Origin: Verrucomicrobiia bacterium
GTDB lineage: Bacteria > Verrucomicrobiota > Verrucomicrobiia > Limisphaerales > UBA11358
Assembly (NCBI GenBank): GCA_025451535.1
Contig: JANWKE010000001.1
Location: 1-39,589, forward strand
Reading direction: 5' to 3'
DNA: 39,589 bases
In this document: positions 1-10,631 of the stretch, in pieces
Layout of the letters: each line of letters starts with the position of its first letter
Position numbering within the stretch: the stretch's first letter is position 1
The notes under the pieces: model-generated
Seen by the model: only the letters and a program-made list of their open reading frames with translations
Database searches by the model: none
Told to the model about the DNA's origin: nothing
Position numbers and translations under genes: made by a program

Positions 1-836
1 GCAGTTACAGCTTCGCCGCCGGCAATCAGGCCCAGGCCAATCACGACGGGGCGTTTGTCTGGTCGGATGATTCGACTGCTTCCCCTTTTACGTCGGTAAC
101 GGCGAATGAATTTGCCGTCCGCGCTGCGGGGGGTGCGCGTTTCGTCACGGGCGGTGCCGGCCTGACGATAGATGGACTGCCAGCAGCAACCTACAACCAG
201 GTGACCAATCTTGACACGGCCGACATCACCAGCGGCACGCTTGACCCGGCGCGGATGCCCGCGTTGACGGGGGACGTGACAACGCCTGCCGGCAGTGTGG
301 CGACAACGCTGGCGGACACCACAGTCACTCCCGGCACTTATTCGGCAGCCAACATCACGGTGGACTCCAAAGGCCGCGTCACGAGCGCCTCGAACGGCAC
401 CGTAGGCGCGCCTTCGGGCAACTATGTCTTTGCCTACAACAATAGTGTGGAAAGCGTCGTGACCGCGAACGTGTTTCAGAATGTTACATTTGCCGCCGAC
501 GCCCAGATCAACGGCTGGTTGCATACCGCCAGCACTGCCGAATACACCAACGTCCAAGCCGGTCTTTACCTGATCCAATACAACGGGCAAGTGACGACAC
601 TGTCTGGGAATGGCACAAACGCCCAGTTGCGGGCGACGTTGAATCTGACAGAGGTCCCGGGCACCCGGTCGGTAGTGACGCTTTCTGCGTTGCGTCAACT
701 CGCTGACATGTCAAAAAGCTTCATTGCCAACGTCAACTCCAACGATGTTCTGACCATTCAGCTCACCGGCTCCGGTACGGGAATTGAGTTGTCCGGCTCG
801 CCCGGCATTTCCCTGACCATTGTTCGCATTCAATGA
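1..836 (+). CDS. Secreted beta-roll / C1q-like repeat protein, 5'-truncated
   Basis: The reading frame is open from base 3 to the stop at 836, so the gene begins before the window. The first residues (SYSFAAGNQAQANHDGAFVW) match a segment of the next gene that follows a YadA-head-like beta-roll, so the missing part is probably a similar roll. Next comes a short stretch of the kind found in phage tail fibres and bacterial fibre proteins (VTPGTYSAANITVDSKGRV). The last ~140 residues look like a compact beta-sandwich of the C1q/TNF type, as in fibre tips. It is probably a surface or secreted fibre protein. It lies 35 bp before the paralogous S74 gene and is likely co-transcribed with it. The fold assignment is inferred from pattern; no enzymatic motif is seen. 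Confidence 0.6.
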   Translation, partial: SYSFAAGNQAQANHDGAFVWSDDSTASPFTSVTANEFAVRAAGGARFVTGGAGLTIDGLPAATYNQVTNLDTADITSGTLDPARMPALTGDVTTPAGSVATTLADTTVTPGTYSAANITVDSKGRVTSASNGTVGAPSGNYVFAYNNSVESVVTANVFQNVTFAADAQINGWLHTASTAEYTNVQAGLYLIQYNGQVTTLSGNGTNAQLRATLNLTEVPGTRSVVTLSALRQLADMSKSFIANVNSNDVLTIQLTGSGTGIELSGSPGISLTIVRIQ

Positions 837-871
837 GATGACCAACCCCTGCGTTTTGAGAAAGAGAATCT

Positions 872-2713
872 ATGAAAACCAGACTCGCACTAATCACCAT
901 CTGCCAAATGCTATCGGCCATCTGCCTCTCCGCCTCCGCCCAAGGCACGGCCTTCACCTACCAGGGCCGGTTGAACGACGGCGGCAATCCCGCACACGGC
1001 AACTATGATTTTCGTTTCAAGCTGTTCGCTGATCCATTTGGAAACAACCAGGTAGGTAGTGCCGTGCTCACCAACGACCTCCCGCTGACCAACGGGTTGT
1101 TCACGGTGACCGTTGATTTCGGCGCGGGTGTTTTTAATGGCTCCAGCTACTGGCTGGAAGTGGACATCCGCACCAACGGCGCGAGCGGTTACGCCAACCT
1201 GAACCCCATGCAGGCGCTGACTCCGGCGCCCTATGCGGTTTTTGCCAACACCGCCAGCAATGTGAGCGGCACCATATCCTCGGCCGCACTTTCCGGCACC
1301 TACACCGCTCCGGTGACGTTCAGCAATGGGGGCAACAGCTTCAGCGGTGACGGCGGTGGTTTGACCGGCTTGAACGCGTCGCAATTGACCAGTGGCACGG
1401 TGCCGGCTGCGGCGCTCGCCAACGCGTGGAAAATCGCAGGTAACAGTGGGACTTCGCCGGGGGTGAACTTTATTGGTACCACGGACAACCAGCCGCTCGA
1501 ACTCCGGGTCAACAATGGGCGCGCTTTGCGCCTGGAACCGACGGCAACGAATGGGGCCGTCAACGTGATTGGCGGTTCGCCGAACAATTTTGTTTCCAAC
1601 GGCGTGGTGGGAGCGACCATTGCCGGCGGTGGGGCAGTGAGCTATGGCGGTTTAAGTCCGAGCAACTCGGTAGCGGGCGATTTTGGAACCGTGGGCGGTG
1701 GAGATGGCAATCGGGCTGCCGGCTATGAGACGACCATCAGTGGCGGTGGCGCGAACATCATCAGCAACGACGATGCGACGGTGGGTGGCGGTTTCTTTAA
1801 TGCGGCCGGCGGATATGCAGCTACAGTAGGTGGTGGCTTCCAAAATGCTGCTGACGGCGACATCGCAACTGTCGGCGGTGGCGTGGGCAACAACAGCACC
1901 GCTGAGTATGCGACCGTGGCCGGCGGTTCGGGCAACTACGCCACGGGTCTTGCGGCCACCGTGCCGGGCGGATACCTGAATATTGCCGCCGGCCCTTATT
2001 CCTTTGCGGCCGGGAATCAGGCGTATGCCGGTCATTCCGGTGCCTTCGTCTGGGCAGATTCGCAAAGCACCGCCTATTATTCGGATCGCAACGACCAGTT
2101 CAAAATCCGGGCTGGTGGTGGCATTGTGATGGATGTCTCTGGCAGTTCCGGCCTGAACCCAGCAGCGTTGCGTGTGAATTCCACTTCCACGAATGGTGTC
2201 GGCATCTTCGTAGCCCAAACAAGCAGCGATGCAACCGCCGTCTTCACCGCCGCCGGTACGGGCGACATCATGAAGGGCTTCAGTGGCGGCGGCGGCGGCA
2301 ACATGGTCTTTGAGGTGCTGAACGACGGCACGGTCAAAAGCAAGGGCGTGGTGTTGACCAGCGACTACAACGCCAAAGCCAATTTCGCTGACGTAAACCC
2401 GGAATCCGTCCTGGCGAAAGTGGCGACGCTGCCGGTGAGCGAATGGAATTATAAAACCGATCCTGCGGCACAAAAACACATCGGTCCGATGGCGCAGGAT
2501 TTCCACGCCGCGTTCGGCCTTAACGGCAGTGATGACAAACACATCTCGGTCGTGGACGAAGGCGGCGTGGCGCTGGCGGCCATTCAGGGATTGAACCAGA
2601 AGCTCAATGAAAAGGATTCCGAAATTCGGGGTTTAATACAACAAAACGAAACCCTGGAAAAGCGGTTGGAAAATCTCGAACAAATGGTAAAATCACTTAA
2701 CGACAAGAACTGA
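872..2713 (+). CDS. Secreted beta-roll fibre protein with S74 auto-chaperone domain
   Basis: 613 residues. A signal peptide (residues 1-24, ending SASAQ) is followed by an N-terminal domain beginning GTAFTYQGRL that is frequent in verrucomicrobial secreted proteins. Residues ~240-390 hold many GG-rich repeats of the type ATVGGGxxNxAxGxxA, like the left-handed beta-roll of YadA-type heads. The C-terminus from ~495 is a peptidase S74 intramolecular chaperone: S497 and K502 in SDYNAK have the spacing of the Ser-Lys dyad used for self-cleavage in phage tail spikes. A coiled coil (~580-613) follows, which suits trimerisation. Expected role: a trimeric surface fibre that releases its C-terminal chaperone after folding. 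Self-cleavage here is inferred. The gene is 7 bp upstream of the next one, suggesting one transcript. Confidence 0.75.
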   Translation: MKTRLALITICQMLSAICLSASAQGTAFTYQGRLNDGGNPAHGNYDFRFKLFADPFGNNQVGSAVLTNDLPLTNGLFTVTVDFGAGVFNGSSYWLEVDIRTNGASGYANLNPMQALTPAPYAVFANTASNVSGTISSAALSGTYTAPVTFSNGGNSFSGDGGGLTGLNASQLTSGTVPAAALANAWKIAGNSGTSPGVNFIGTTDNQPLELRVNNGRALRLEPTATNGAVNVIGGSPNNFVSNGVVGATIAGGGAVSYGGLSPSNSVAGDFGTVGGGDGNRAAGYETTISGGGANIISNDDATVGGGFFNAAGGYAATVGGGFQNAADGDIATVGGGVGNNSTAEYATVAGGSGNYATGLAATVPGGYLNIAAGPYSFAAGNQAYAGHSGAFVWADSQSTAYYSDRNDQFKIRAGGGIVMDVSGSSGLNPAALRVNSTSTNGVGIFVAQTSSDATAVFTAAGTGDIMKGFSGGGGGNMVFEVLNDGTVKSKGVVLTSDYNAKANFADVNPESVLAKVATLPVSEWNYKTDPAAQKHIGPMAQDFHAAFGLNGSDDKHISVVDEGGVALAAIQGLNQKLNEKDSEIRGLIQQNETLEKRLENLEQMVKSLNDKN

Positions 2714-2720
2714 GGCGCCT

Positions 2721-3164
2721 ATGAAAAAAATCATTCTCCTCTGTCTTCTGGCTTCTGGCCTCTGTCTTCCGGCATGGGCGCAGCAATATTCGATTGACTG
2801 GTATAAAGTCGCCGGGGGCGGGGGCGCCAGCACCGGCGGGACTTATTCCGTCAGCGGCACCATCGGCCAGCACGATGCCGGTGGACCCATGACCGGCGGC
2901 AATTATTCACTCACGGGCGGGTTTTGGGCGCTGATTTCGGTCGTTCAAACTCCCGGCGGGCCGACGCTTTACATCAGCCATTCGGGTAACACAGTGAAGG
3001 TATATTGGCAGAATGTTTCGGGCTGGACTTTGCACCAAAACGCCAGCCTAGCCAGCCCCGGCGGCTGGTCTGTCAACAGCAGTTGGACGTCGTCAAATGG
3101 CACAAATTCTCTGATCCTCACGTCGCCGACGGGAAATCTGTTCTTCCGCTTGAGCAATCCGTGA
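2721..3164 (+). CDS. Small secreted protein with verrucomicrobial C-terminal module
   Basis: 147 residues. The signal peptide is clear (MKKIILLCLLASGLCLPAWAQ). The N-terminal half contains two similar Gly/Thr-rich strands (TGGTYSVSGTIGQ and TGGNYSLTGGFW), and the last ~60 residues are the module GWxLxQNxxLASxxxW ... GNLFFRLSNP that also ends the delta-60 protein at 3483-5654. It starts only 7 bp after the S74 gene, so it is probably in the same transcript. The function is unknown; the organisation suggests a secreted or surface-attached accessory to the fibre protein. A Gly-rich DNA stretch with long G runs encodes residues 32-40. Confidence 0.6.
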   Translation: MKKIILLCLLASGLCLPAWAQQYSIDWYKVAGGGGASTGGTYSVSGTIGQHDAGGPMTGGNYSLTGGFWALISVVQTPGGPTLYISHSGNTVKVYWQNVSGWTLHQNASLASPGGWSVNSSWTSSNGTNSLILTSPTGNLFFRLSNP

Positions 3165-3347
3165 GAGGCGTTCACGCTAAGAAACCATTGCAGGCAGCGC
3201 ACGGGTTGTTTGAGGTCGCTTTCACCTTGACAATTTCATTGATTTTGAGGATAAGTAGGCCTTTAGCAACGGTTGACGTTTCGACCCGGCATCAACCTGG
3301 GCTTGGGGTCAGGCTTCAGCCGATTTAACCCAGGTAAGGGGCTCTCT

Positions 3348-3464
3348 GTGAAGAACTGCGCTCAGAAAGTGTTGGCGGCATTGGCATTGTTCCTTGGCCT
3401 CTGCCCTCAACGCTTAACCGCTGCTGCTACGCCGACCGCTGCCTTGGCCATCCCTTATTCCTGA
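3348..3464 (+). CDS. Possible 38-residue signal-peptide-like ORF or gene remnant
   Basis: The 318 bp between 3164 and 3483 hold no full gene. A GTG at 3348 is preceded at good spacing by AGGTAAGGGG and opens a 38-residue frame with a basic start, the hydrophobic core VLAALALFLGL and an Ala-rich end resembling a cleavage site. It stops at 3464, 18 bp before the next gene. This looks like a signal peptide without a mature protein. It could be the surviving 5' end of a deleted secreted-protein gene, a leader peptide for the downstream gene, or chance. Nothing else was recognised between 3165 and 3347. Confidence 0.25.
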   Translation: MKNCAQKVLAALALFLGLCPQRLTAAATPTAALAIPYS

Positions 3465-3482
3465 TCGCCATTTCTCAATTCG

Positions 3483-5654
3483 ATGAAAACCAAAACTATA
3501 TTCCTCCCGCCGGGAACCGCGCTCGGTGTGCTGCTCACAACCCTTTGCCGCCCTGAAGCCGCGCAACGGTGGGTCAATTCATTCACTCGCCTATTCTTGC
3601 TGTTAGCCGCGGCATTCAGCCTTCAGCTCGCCGGCACGGTTCAGGCCCAATTGATTGATGTTGATTTTAATACGAACAGCGCTCCTCATAGCGCTGGCGG
3701 TCCCATTATCGGGCCAACCATGTCGGGTGCGGCAGTTCTCGGGACAGCGGGCGACCAATGGAATGGGGTAGACGTCAGCAGCGGCACTGGAATTCCTTTA
3801 ATCTATGCCAACGGAAGCAACTCGCCGGTGACGATGACCTTCACATCCGGCGGTGGATACGATGCCAATAGTTATGGCGGTTCAACTCCTTTTGCCAGTA
3901 CCCCCTTGGACGCCCTGATGGAGGATTATCTCTATAGTGGTGGTGTCACCCAAACCGTCACGCTCTCGGGTTTGACGCCAAACTCGATGTATGACCTGGT
4001 TCTGTATAACGCCGCAGACGTTAGCGGGGCGGGCCGCACAACTTATTTTACAGTCAATAGCAACATGCAAAGCAGTACGTGGAACGGCTCCAGCAATACG
4101 TTGATCGCCGGTGTGGATTATCTCGAGTTCAAGTCTGCCTTGTCGGATAGTTCGGGGAACCTGGCGATTACCTGGTCTGGAAACGGCAGTGCCGAAGGCG
4201 ATCTTAATGGCTTTCAAATCCAATTCAAACCAGGCCAGTCTGCCCCCGGCTTGGACGCCAGCTTCGCCGGCAGCGGCAAAACCTTAATCAGCTTTGGTGG
4301 TGCTTGCGTGGCCTATGCGGTCACGATCCAACCGGATGGCAGGATTGTGGTGGGGGGGGTGACCAACGGCTCCCTGGGCTCCGGTCTTGCGCTGGCACGG
4401 TTGAACGCCGATGGTTCTCTCGACCTGTCATTTGGCGTGAACGGCAAGATCACCAGCTCCGCCGTGGACGACGCCAGTGCCGTGGCCATGCAAACGGACG
4501 GGAAAATAGTCGCGGCGGGCGGATACAGCGGATTTGAACTGGCGCGTTACAATGCCAATGGTTCGCTGGACACTTCTTTCGGTAGCAATGGAATAGCCAA
4601 GGCGGTGTTTGGCACGAGTAGTGGCACGGCCCAGGCGGTCAAGATTCAATCGGACGGAAAAATTGTCGTGTCTGGCTTTGCCAATGCGTCTGGGCCGGCG
4701 CAGTTTGCGGTCGCCCGGTTCAATACCAACGGCACACTGGACACCTCGTTCGGCAGTGGAGGCGAAGTCCTCACGACCATCGAAACCGGATGCGAGGCTT
4801 ATGGTGCGGGAATTCAGCCGGACGGTAAAATTGTCGCCGCCGGACTCGCAGCGACAGTCGCAACGGCGGACTTTGCTGCGGCGCGCTACAACGCCAATGG
4901 CGCGCTTGATTTGACGTTTGGCTCGCTGGGCCGAACAACCAACAACGTTGGCGGCGGGACGTTGGACGGCGCTTACGCAATGGCCATTCAACCGGATGGA
5001 AAAATCGTGCTGGCTGGCGGCGCCGGCCTCGGTAATTTGGCCGGCCCGGTGACCTCCTGGGCCAATGTGAACTGCTTTGTAGCTCTCGCGCGGTTCAACA
5101 CCAACGGCGCGCCCGACACGACCTTCGGGAACAACGGAACCGTCCTCACTGAAGTCGGCGCTTACAGTGATGTCGCCCTGGCGCTAACGCTGCAACCCAA
5201 CGGCAAGATTCTCGTATCCGGCGCGAGCCAGAGCGGAAACTACGAATGGTTCGTCCAACGTTACAATTCCGACGGTTCGACCGACTCGACCTACGGCGAC
5301 AACAGTGTCCGATTCGTCAATTTTGGCAGTGGCACCAATGAATATGCTTACGCGCTGGCGCTGGATTCGTCCGGCCGCGCTGTGGTGGCCGGAGATGCGG
5401 GCGGCCTGTTCGGCGTTGCGAGGCTTTTGCAAGACGCATCGCCCGTCTCACTCAAGATTTCCCTCACCTCCACGAACAGTGCGCTGATTTCCTGGCCTTA
5501 TCCTTCGGCCGGCTGGAGATTGCAGCAGAACAGCAATTTGGCATCCGCCAACTGGGTGACGCCGCCCGAAACGATCACCAACGACGGCACGAACAAATTT
5601 ATCGTCGTCAGTCCGCCGTCAGGGAACCTGTTCTTCCGGTTAAGCAATCCTTGA
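3483..5654 (+). CDS. Secreted delta-60 repeat (beta-propeller-like) protein
   Basis: 723 residues. A long signal peptide with a hydrophobic stretch at ~37-55 ends near VQAQ. Residues ~57-250 form a beta-rich domain that begins IDVDFN, as in many secreted verrucomicrobial and planctomycete proteins. Residues ~257-650 contain seven units of the delta-60 type, with alternating IQPDGKIVxAG and ARYNxxGxLDxxFGxxG motifs; the last unit is degenerate. Such repeats probably fold as a beta-propeller. The final ~60 residues are the module ending GNLFFRLSNP shared with the protein at 2721-3164. No catalytic residues are evident. Probable role: extracellular binding or surface protein. It is convergent with ruvB, only 14 bp away. 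Confidence 0.75.
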   Translation: MKTKTIFLPPGTALGVLLTTLCRPEAAQRWVNSFTRLFLLLAAAFSLQLAGTVQAQLIDVDFNTNSAPHSAGGPIIGPTMSGAAVLGTAGDQWNGVDVSSGTGIPLIYANGSNSPVTMTFTSGGGYDANSYGGSTPFASTPLDALMEDYLYSGGVTQTVTLSGLTPNSMYDLVLYNAADVSGAGRTTYFTVNSNMQSSTWNGSSNTLIAGVDYLEFKSALSDSSGNLAITWSGNGSAEGDLNGFQIQFKPGQSAPGLDASFAGSGKTLISFGGACVAYAVTIQPDGRIVVGGVTNGSLGSGLALARLNADGSLDLSFGVNGKITSSAVDDASAVAMQTDGKIVAAGGYSGFELARYNANGSLDTSFGSNGIAKAVFGTSSGTAQAVKIQSDGKIVVSGFANASGPAQFAVARFNTNGTLDTSFGSGGEVLTTIETGCEAYGAGIQPDGKIVAAGLAATVATADFAAARYNANGALDLTFGSLGRTTNNVGGGTLDGAYAMAIQPDGKIVLAGGAGLGNLAGPVTSWANVNCFVALARFNTNGAPDTTFGNNGTVLTEVGAYSDVALALTLQPNGKILVSGASQSGNYEWFVQRYNSDGSTDSTYGDNSVRFVNFGSGTNEYAYALALDSSGRAVVAGDAGGLFGVARLLQDASPVSLKISLTSTNSALISWPYPSAGWRLQQNSNLASANWVTPPETITNDGTNKFIVVSPPSGNLFFRLSNP

Positions 5655-5668
5655 CGGGGAGTCGTGGA

Positions 5669-6685
5669 TCAGATCAACCGCTGTTGGTTGCCGGAAGCCG
5701 CTTTCAATCCCAGTTTTTTATAACTCGATTCCGTGGCCACGCGGCCCTGGGGCGTGCGGTTGAGGTAGCCTTCCATGATGAGATACGGCTCGTAAACTTC
5801 CTCGATCGTGTCCGGCTCCTCGCCCACGGCGACGGCGAGTGAATTCACGCCCACCGGTCCGCCGCCGAATTTCACGATGATGGCTTCGAGGATGCGCTTG
5901 TCCATTTCATCGAGGCCGCTCTGGTCAATCTCCAGCATCGCCAGCGCCTTGTCCGCGACCTCGGCGGTGATGCGGCCGTCGTGACGGACCTCCGCGTAAT
6001 CGCGGACACGGCGGAGCAGGTTGTTCGCAATGCGCGGCGTGCCCCGGCTGCGCCGGGCGATCTCATGCGCGCCGGCCGGTTCGATCTCCACCTTCAACAA
6101 GCGTGCCGAACGGACAATGATTTTTTCCAGATCTTCGGCCACGTAATAATCCAGCCGTTCGCGCACGGCAAAACGCGTGAGCAACGGCGCGGTGAGCAGG
6201 CCGCTGCGCGTGGTCGCGCCGATGAGCGTGAAGCGCGGCAGGTTCAGCCGTACGCTGCGCGCGTTCGGCCCTGTATCGATGATGATGTCCAGTTTGAAAT
6301 CCTCCATTGCCGGATAAAGATATTCCTCGATGGTTTTTTGCAGGCGATGAATTTCGTCAATGAACAGCACGTCACCTTCCTCGAGGTTCGTCAGCAACCC
6401 GGCCAGGTCCCCGGCCTTTTCAATCGTCGGGCCGCTCGTGCTTTTGAGATTCGCGCCCATCGCCTTGGCCAGAATGTTGGCCAGCGTGGTTTTGCCAAGG
6501 CCGGGCGGGCCGTTCAGCAAAATGTGATCGAGCGCCTCCTTGCGTTTCTTCGCGGCGGCCACGGCGATTTCGAGCCGTTCCTTGACCTTGGGCTGGCCGG
6601 TGAACTCGGAAAAGAGCGACGGACGCAGCGTCAATTCCAGCGCCGCGTCAGGTTTGTTCAAGGTGGAAACCGGCCGTTCAGACAT
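5669..6685 (-). CDS. ruvB: Holliday junction branch migration helicase RuvB
   Basis: About 338 residues, the usual RuvB length, from ATG 6685. An in-frame ATG at 6697 and a GTG at 6766 are alternatives, but 6685 gives the typical MSERxV-like start. It is the AAA+ motor that drives Holliday-junction branch migration with RuvA. Visible motifs: Walker A GPPGLGKT (~59-66), Walker B FIDEIHR (~108-114), sensor GATTRSG, arginine-finger region [11 protein letters not shown], and a C-terminal winged helix with [11 protein letters not shown] and [17 protein letters not shown]. ruvA and ruvC are not adjacent. It diverges from the pyrophosphatase gene. I found no insertion in this protein, in contrast to recN and ligA in the same window. 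Confidence 0.96.
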   Translation of the reverse strand: MSERPVSTLNKPDAALELTLRPSLFSEFTGQPKVKERLEIAVAAAKKRKEALDHILLNGPPGLGKTTLANILAKAMGANLKSTSGPTIEKAGDLAGLLTNLEEGDVLFIDEIHRLQKTIEEYLYPAMEDFKLDIIIDTGPNARSVRLNLPRFTLIGATTRSGLLTAPLLTRFAVRERLDYYVAEDLEKIIVRSARLLKVEIEPAGAHEIARRSRGTPRIANNLLRRVRDYAEVRHDGRITAEVADKALAMLEIDQSGLDEMDKRILEAIIVKFGGGPVGVNSLAVAVGEEPDTIEEVYEPYLIMEGYLNRTPQGRVATESSYKKLGLKAASGNQQRLI

Positions 6686-6834
6686 CGCGTTGAGCATGGG
6701 AAATGCGCCGCCCGGCAGCAAGCGCGATTCCGCGGCGCCACCCTGCCTGCCGCTTTGGGTGTACACTTTTTGGTAAATTCATGGCAAAAAATGCTGGATA
6801 ACAAAGGTTGACTGCGGCAATCTGCGCCGACTTT

Positions 6835-9312
<2,478 letters not shown>

Positions 9313-9425
9313 ACCGGTAGAACAAGGCCGCTGGCTGTGGCGTCCGGATGGCGCAAGACAACTGCCGGCAATTTTGCTTCAAATAAAACTCGAAAACCGT
9401 TGTCCAGGAATTCAGATTGACGGTC

Positions 9426-10631
9426 ATGTCTGTGATTCAACGCTCCATCCAGGTCGGCTGGCAACTCCGCGTTTATTTCACCGAAGACGTTTTTGCTCCG
9501 GACAATCTCGTCTTGAAAAATGCGCTGGGTGATGCCGGTCCTCAGCGCACCGGTGGGACCTTGAACAAGGCGCTCGTCGTCCTCGATGAATCGCTCGCGC
9601 AGGCTCGCGCCGATCTCTCCCCCCGGATTGAGGATTATTTTTCTTCTCACGCCGACAGCGTGAAGCTCGTTTGTCCGCCGATGGTCGTCGAAGGCGGTGA
9701 ACGTGCCAAGAATTCTGCCATCCACGTCGCCGAAATCCATTCGCTCATTGACCGCCATCATCTCGACCGGCACTCGTACCTGATTGCCGTCGGCGGCGGG
9801 GCGTTGCTGGATGTCGCTGGTTTCGCCGCCGCCACCGCGCATCGCGGCATCCGCCACGTGCGCCTGCCGACCACGACCCTGAGCCAGGCCGATTCCGGCA
9901 TCGGCGTAAAGAACGGTATCAACGCCTTCGGCAAAAAGAATTTCATCGGCACGTTCGCGCCGCCGCATGCCGTCATCAACGATTTCAACCTGCTCGCCAC
10001 GCTCGCGCCGCGGGATAAGCGCGGCGGCTACGTCGAGGCTGTAAAGATTGCCTGCATCCGCGATGCGGAATTTTTCGTGGAACTGGAACGTGACTCGGAA
10101 AAGCTCGCGGCGTATGAACCGGCGGCGATGAAACGGTTGATCCGGCGCTGTGCCGGATTGCATCTCGACCACATTGCGACCGGCGGCGATCCGTTCGAAT
10201 TGGGTTCGGCGCGTCCGCTCGATTTCGGCCACTGGTCGGCCCACAAGCTGGAGCAGCTTTCCGACTTCCAAATCCGGCACGGCGAAGCCGTCGCCATCGG
10301 CATCGCGCTCGACGTGATTTACTCGCGCCGGGCCGGTTTGCTCGACACCCCATCCGCCGGGCGCGTTCTCGGGCTGCTCGAACAACTCGGCTTCGATCTT
10401 TTTGCCAATGAATTGCTGAATGTCGCCTCGGACGGCAATTTGCAGGTGCTCGGCGGCCTGAACGAATTCCGCGAACATCTCGGCGGTGATTTGACCATCA
10501 CTTTGCTCCGCGAAATCGGCCGGGGCGTGGAAGTCCACGAAATGAATCTGCCTCGGGTGGTTGAAGCCATCCACGAACTGCGCGAACGCCACGCGGTCCG
10601 GGCGCAAAAAATCATCCGGGCCAGCGCCTGA
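9426..10631 (+). CDS. eboD: 3-dehydroquinate synthase-like sugar phosphate cyclase, EboD type
   Basis: 401 residues from ATG 9426; an in-frame TTG lies at 9417. The protein belongs to the AroB/sugar-phosphate cyclase fold: NAD-binding GGGALLDVAGFAAATAHRG (~122-140), LPTTTLSQADSGIGVKNGIN in place of the canonical PTTLLAQVDSSVGGKTGVN, and metal ligands in EAVK, HWSAH and RHGEAVAIG. The motif variants and length match the EboD proteins of ebo gene clusters better than housekeeping AroB. The stop codon overlaps the start of the next gene (TGATG), so translation is coupled. Ebo clusters make a poorly known compound needed for export or maturation of some metabolites. Calling it EboD rather than AroB is inference from sequence style and neighbour; eboA, B, C and E are not in the window. 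Confidence 0.7.
   Translation: MSVIQRSIQVGWQLRVYFTEDVFAPDNLVLKNALGDAGPQRTGGTLNKALVVLDESLAQARADLSPRIEDYFSSHADSVKLVCPPMVVEGGERAKNSAIHVAEIHSLIDRHHLDRHSYLIAVGGGALLDVAGFAAATAHRGIRHVRLPTTTLSQADSGIGVKNGINAFGKKNFIGTFAPPHAVINDFNLLATLAPRDKRGGYVEAVKIACIRDAEFFVELERDSEKLAAYEPAAMKRLIRRCAGLHLDHIATGGDPFELGSARPLDFGHWSAHKLEQLSDFQIRHGEAVAIGIALDVIYSRRAGLLDTPSAGRVLGLLEQLGFDLFANELLNVASDGNLQVLGGLNEFREHLGGDLTITLLREIGRGVEVHEMNLPRVVEAIHELRERHAVRAQKIIRASA

Noticed and set aside
1680-2000. GG-rich tandem repeats in the S74 gene
   Set aside because: They encode beta-roll repeats (ATVGGG...), so they are protein repeats and not a DNA mobile element.
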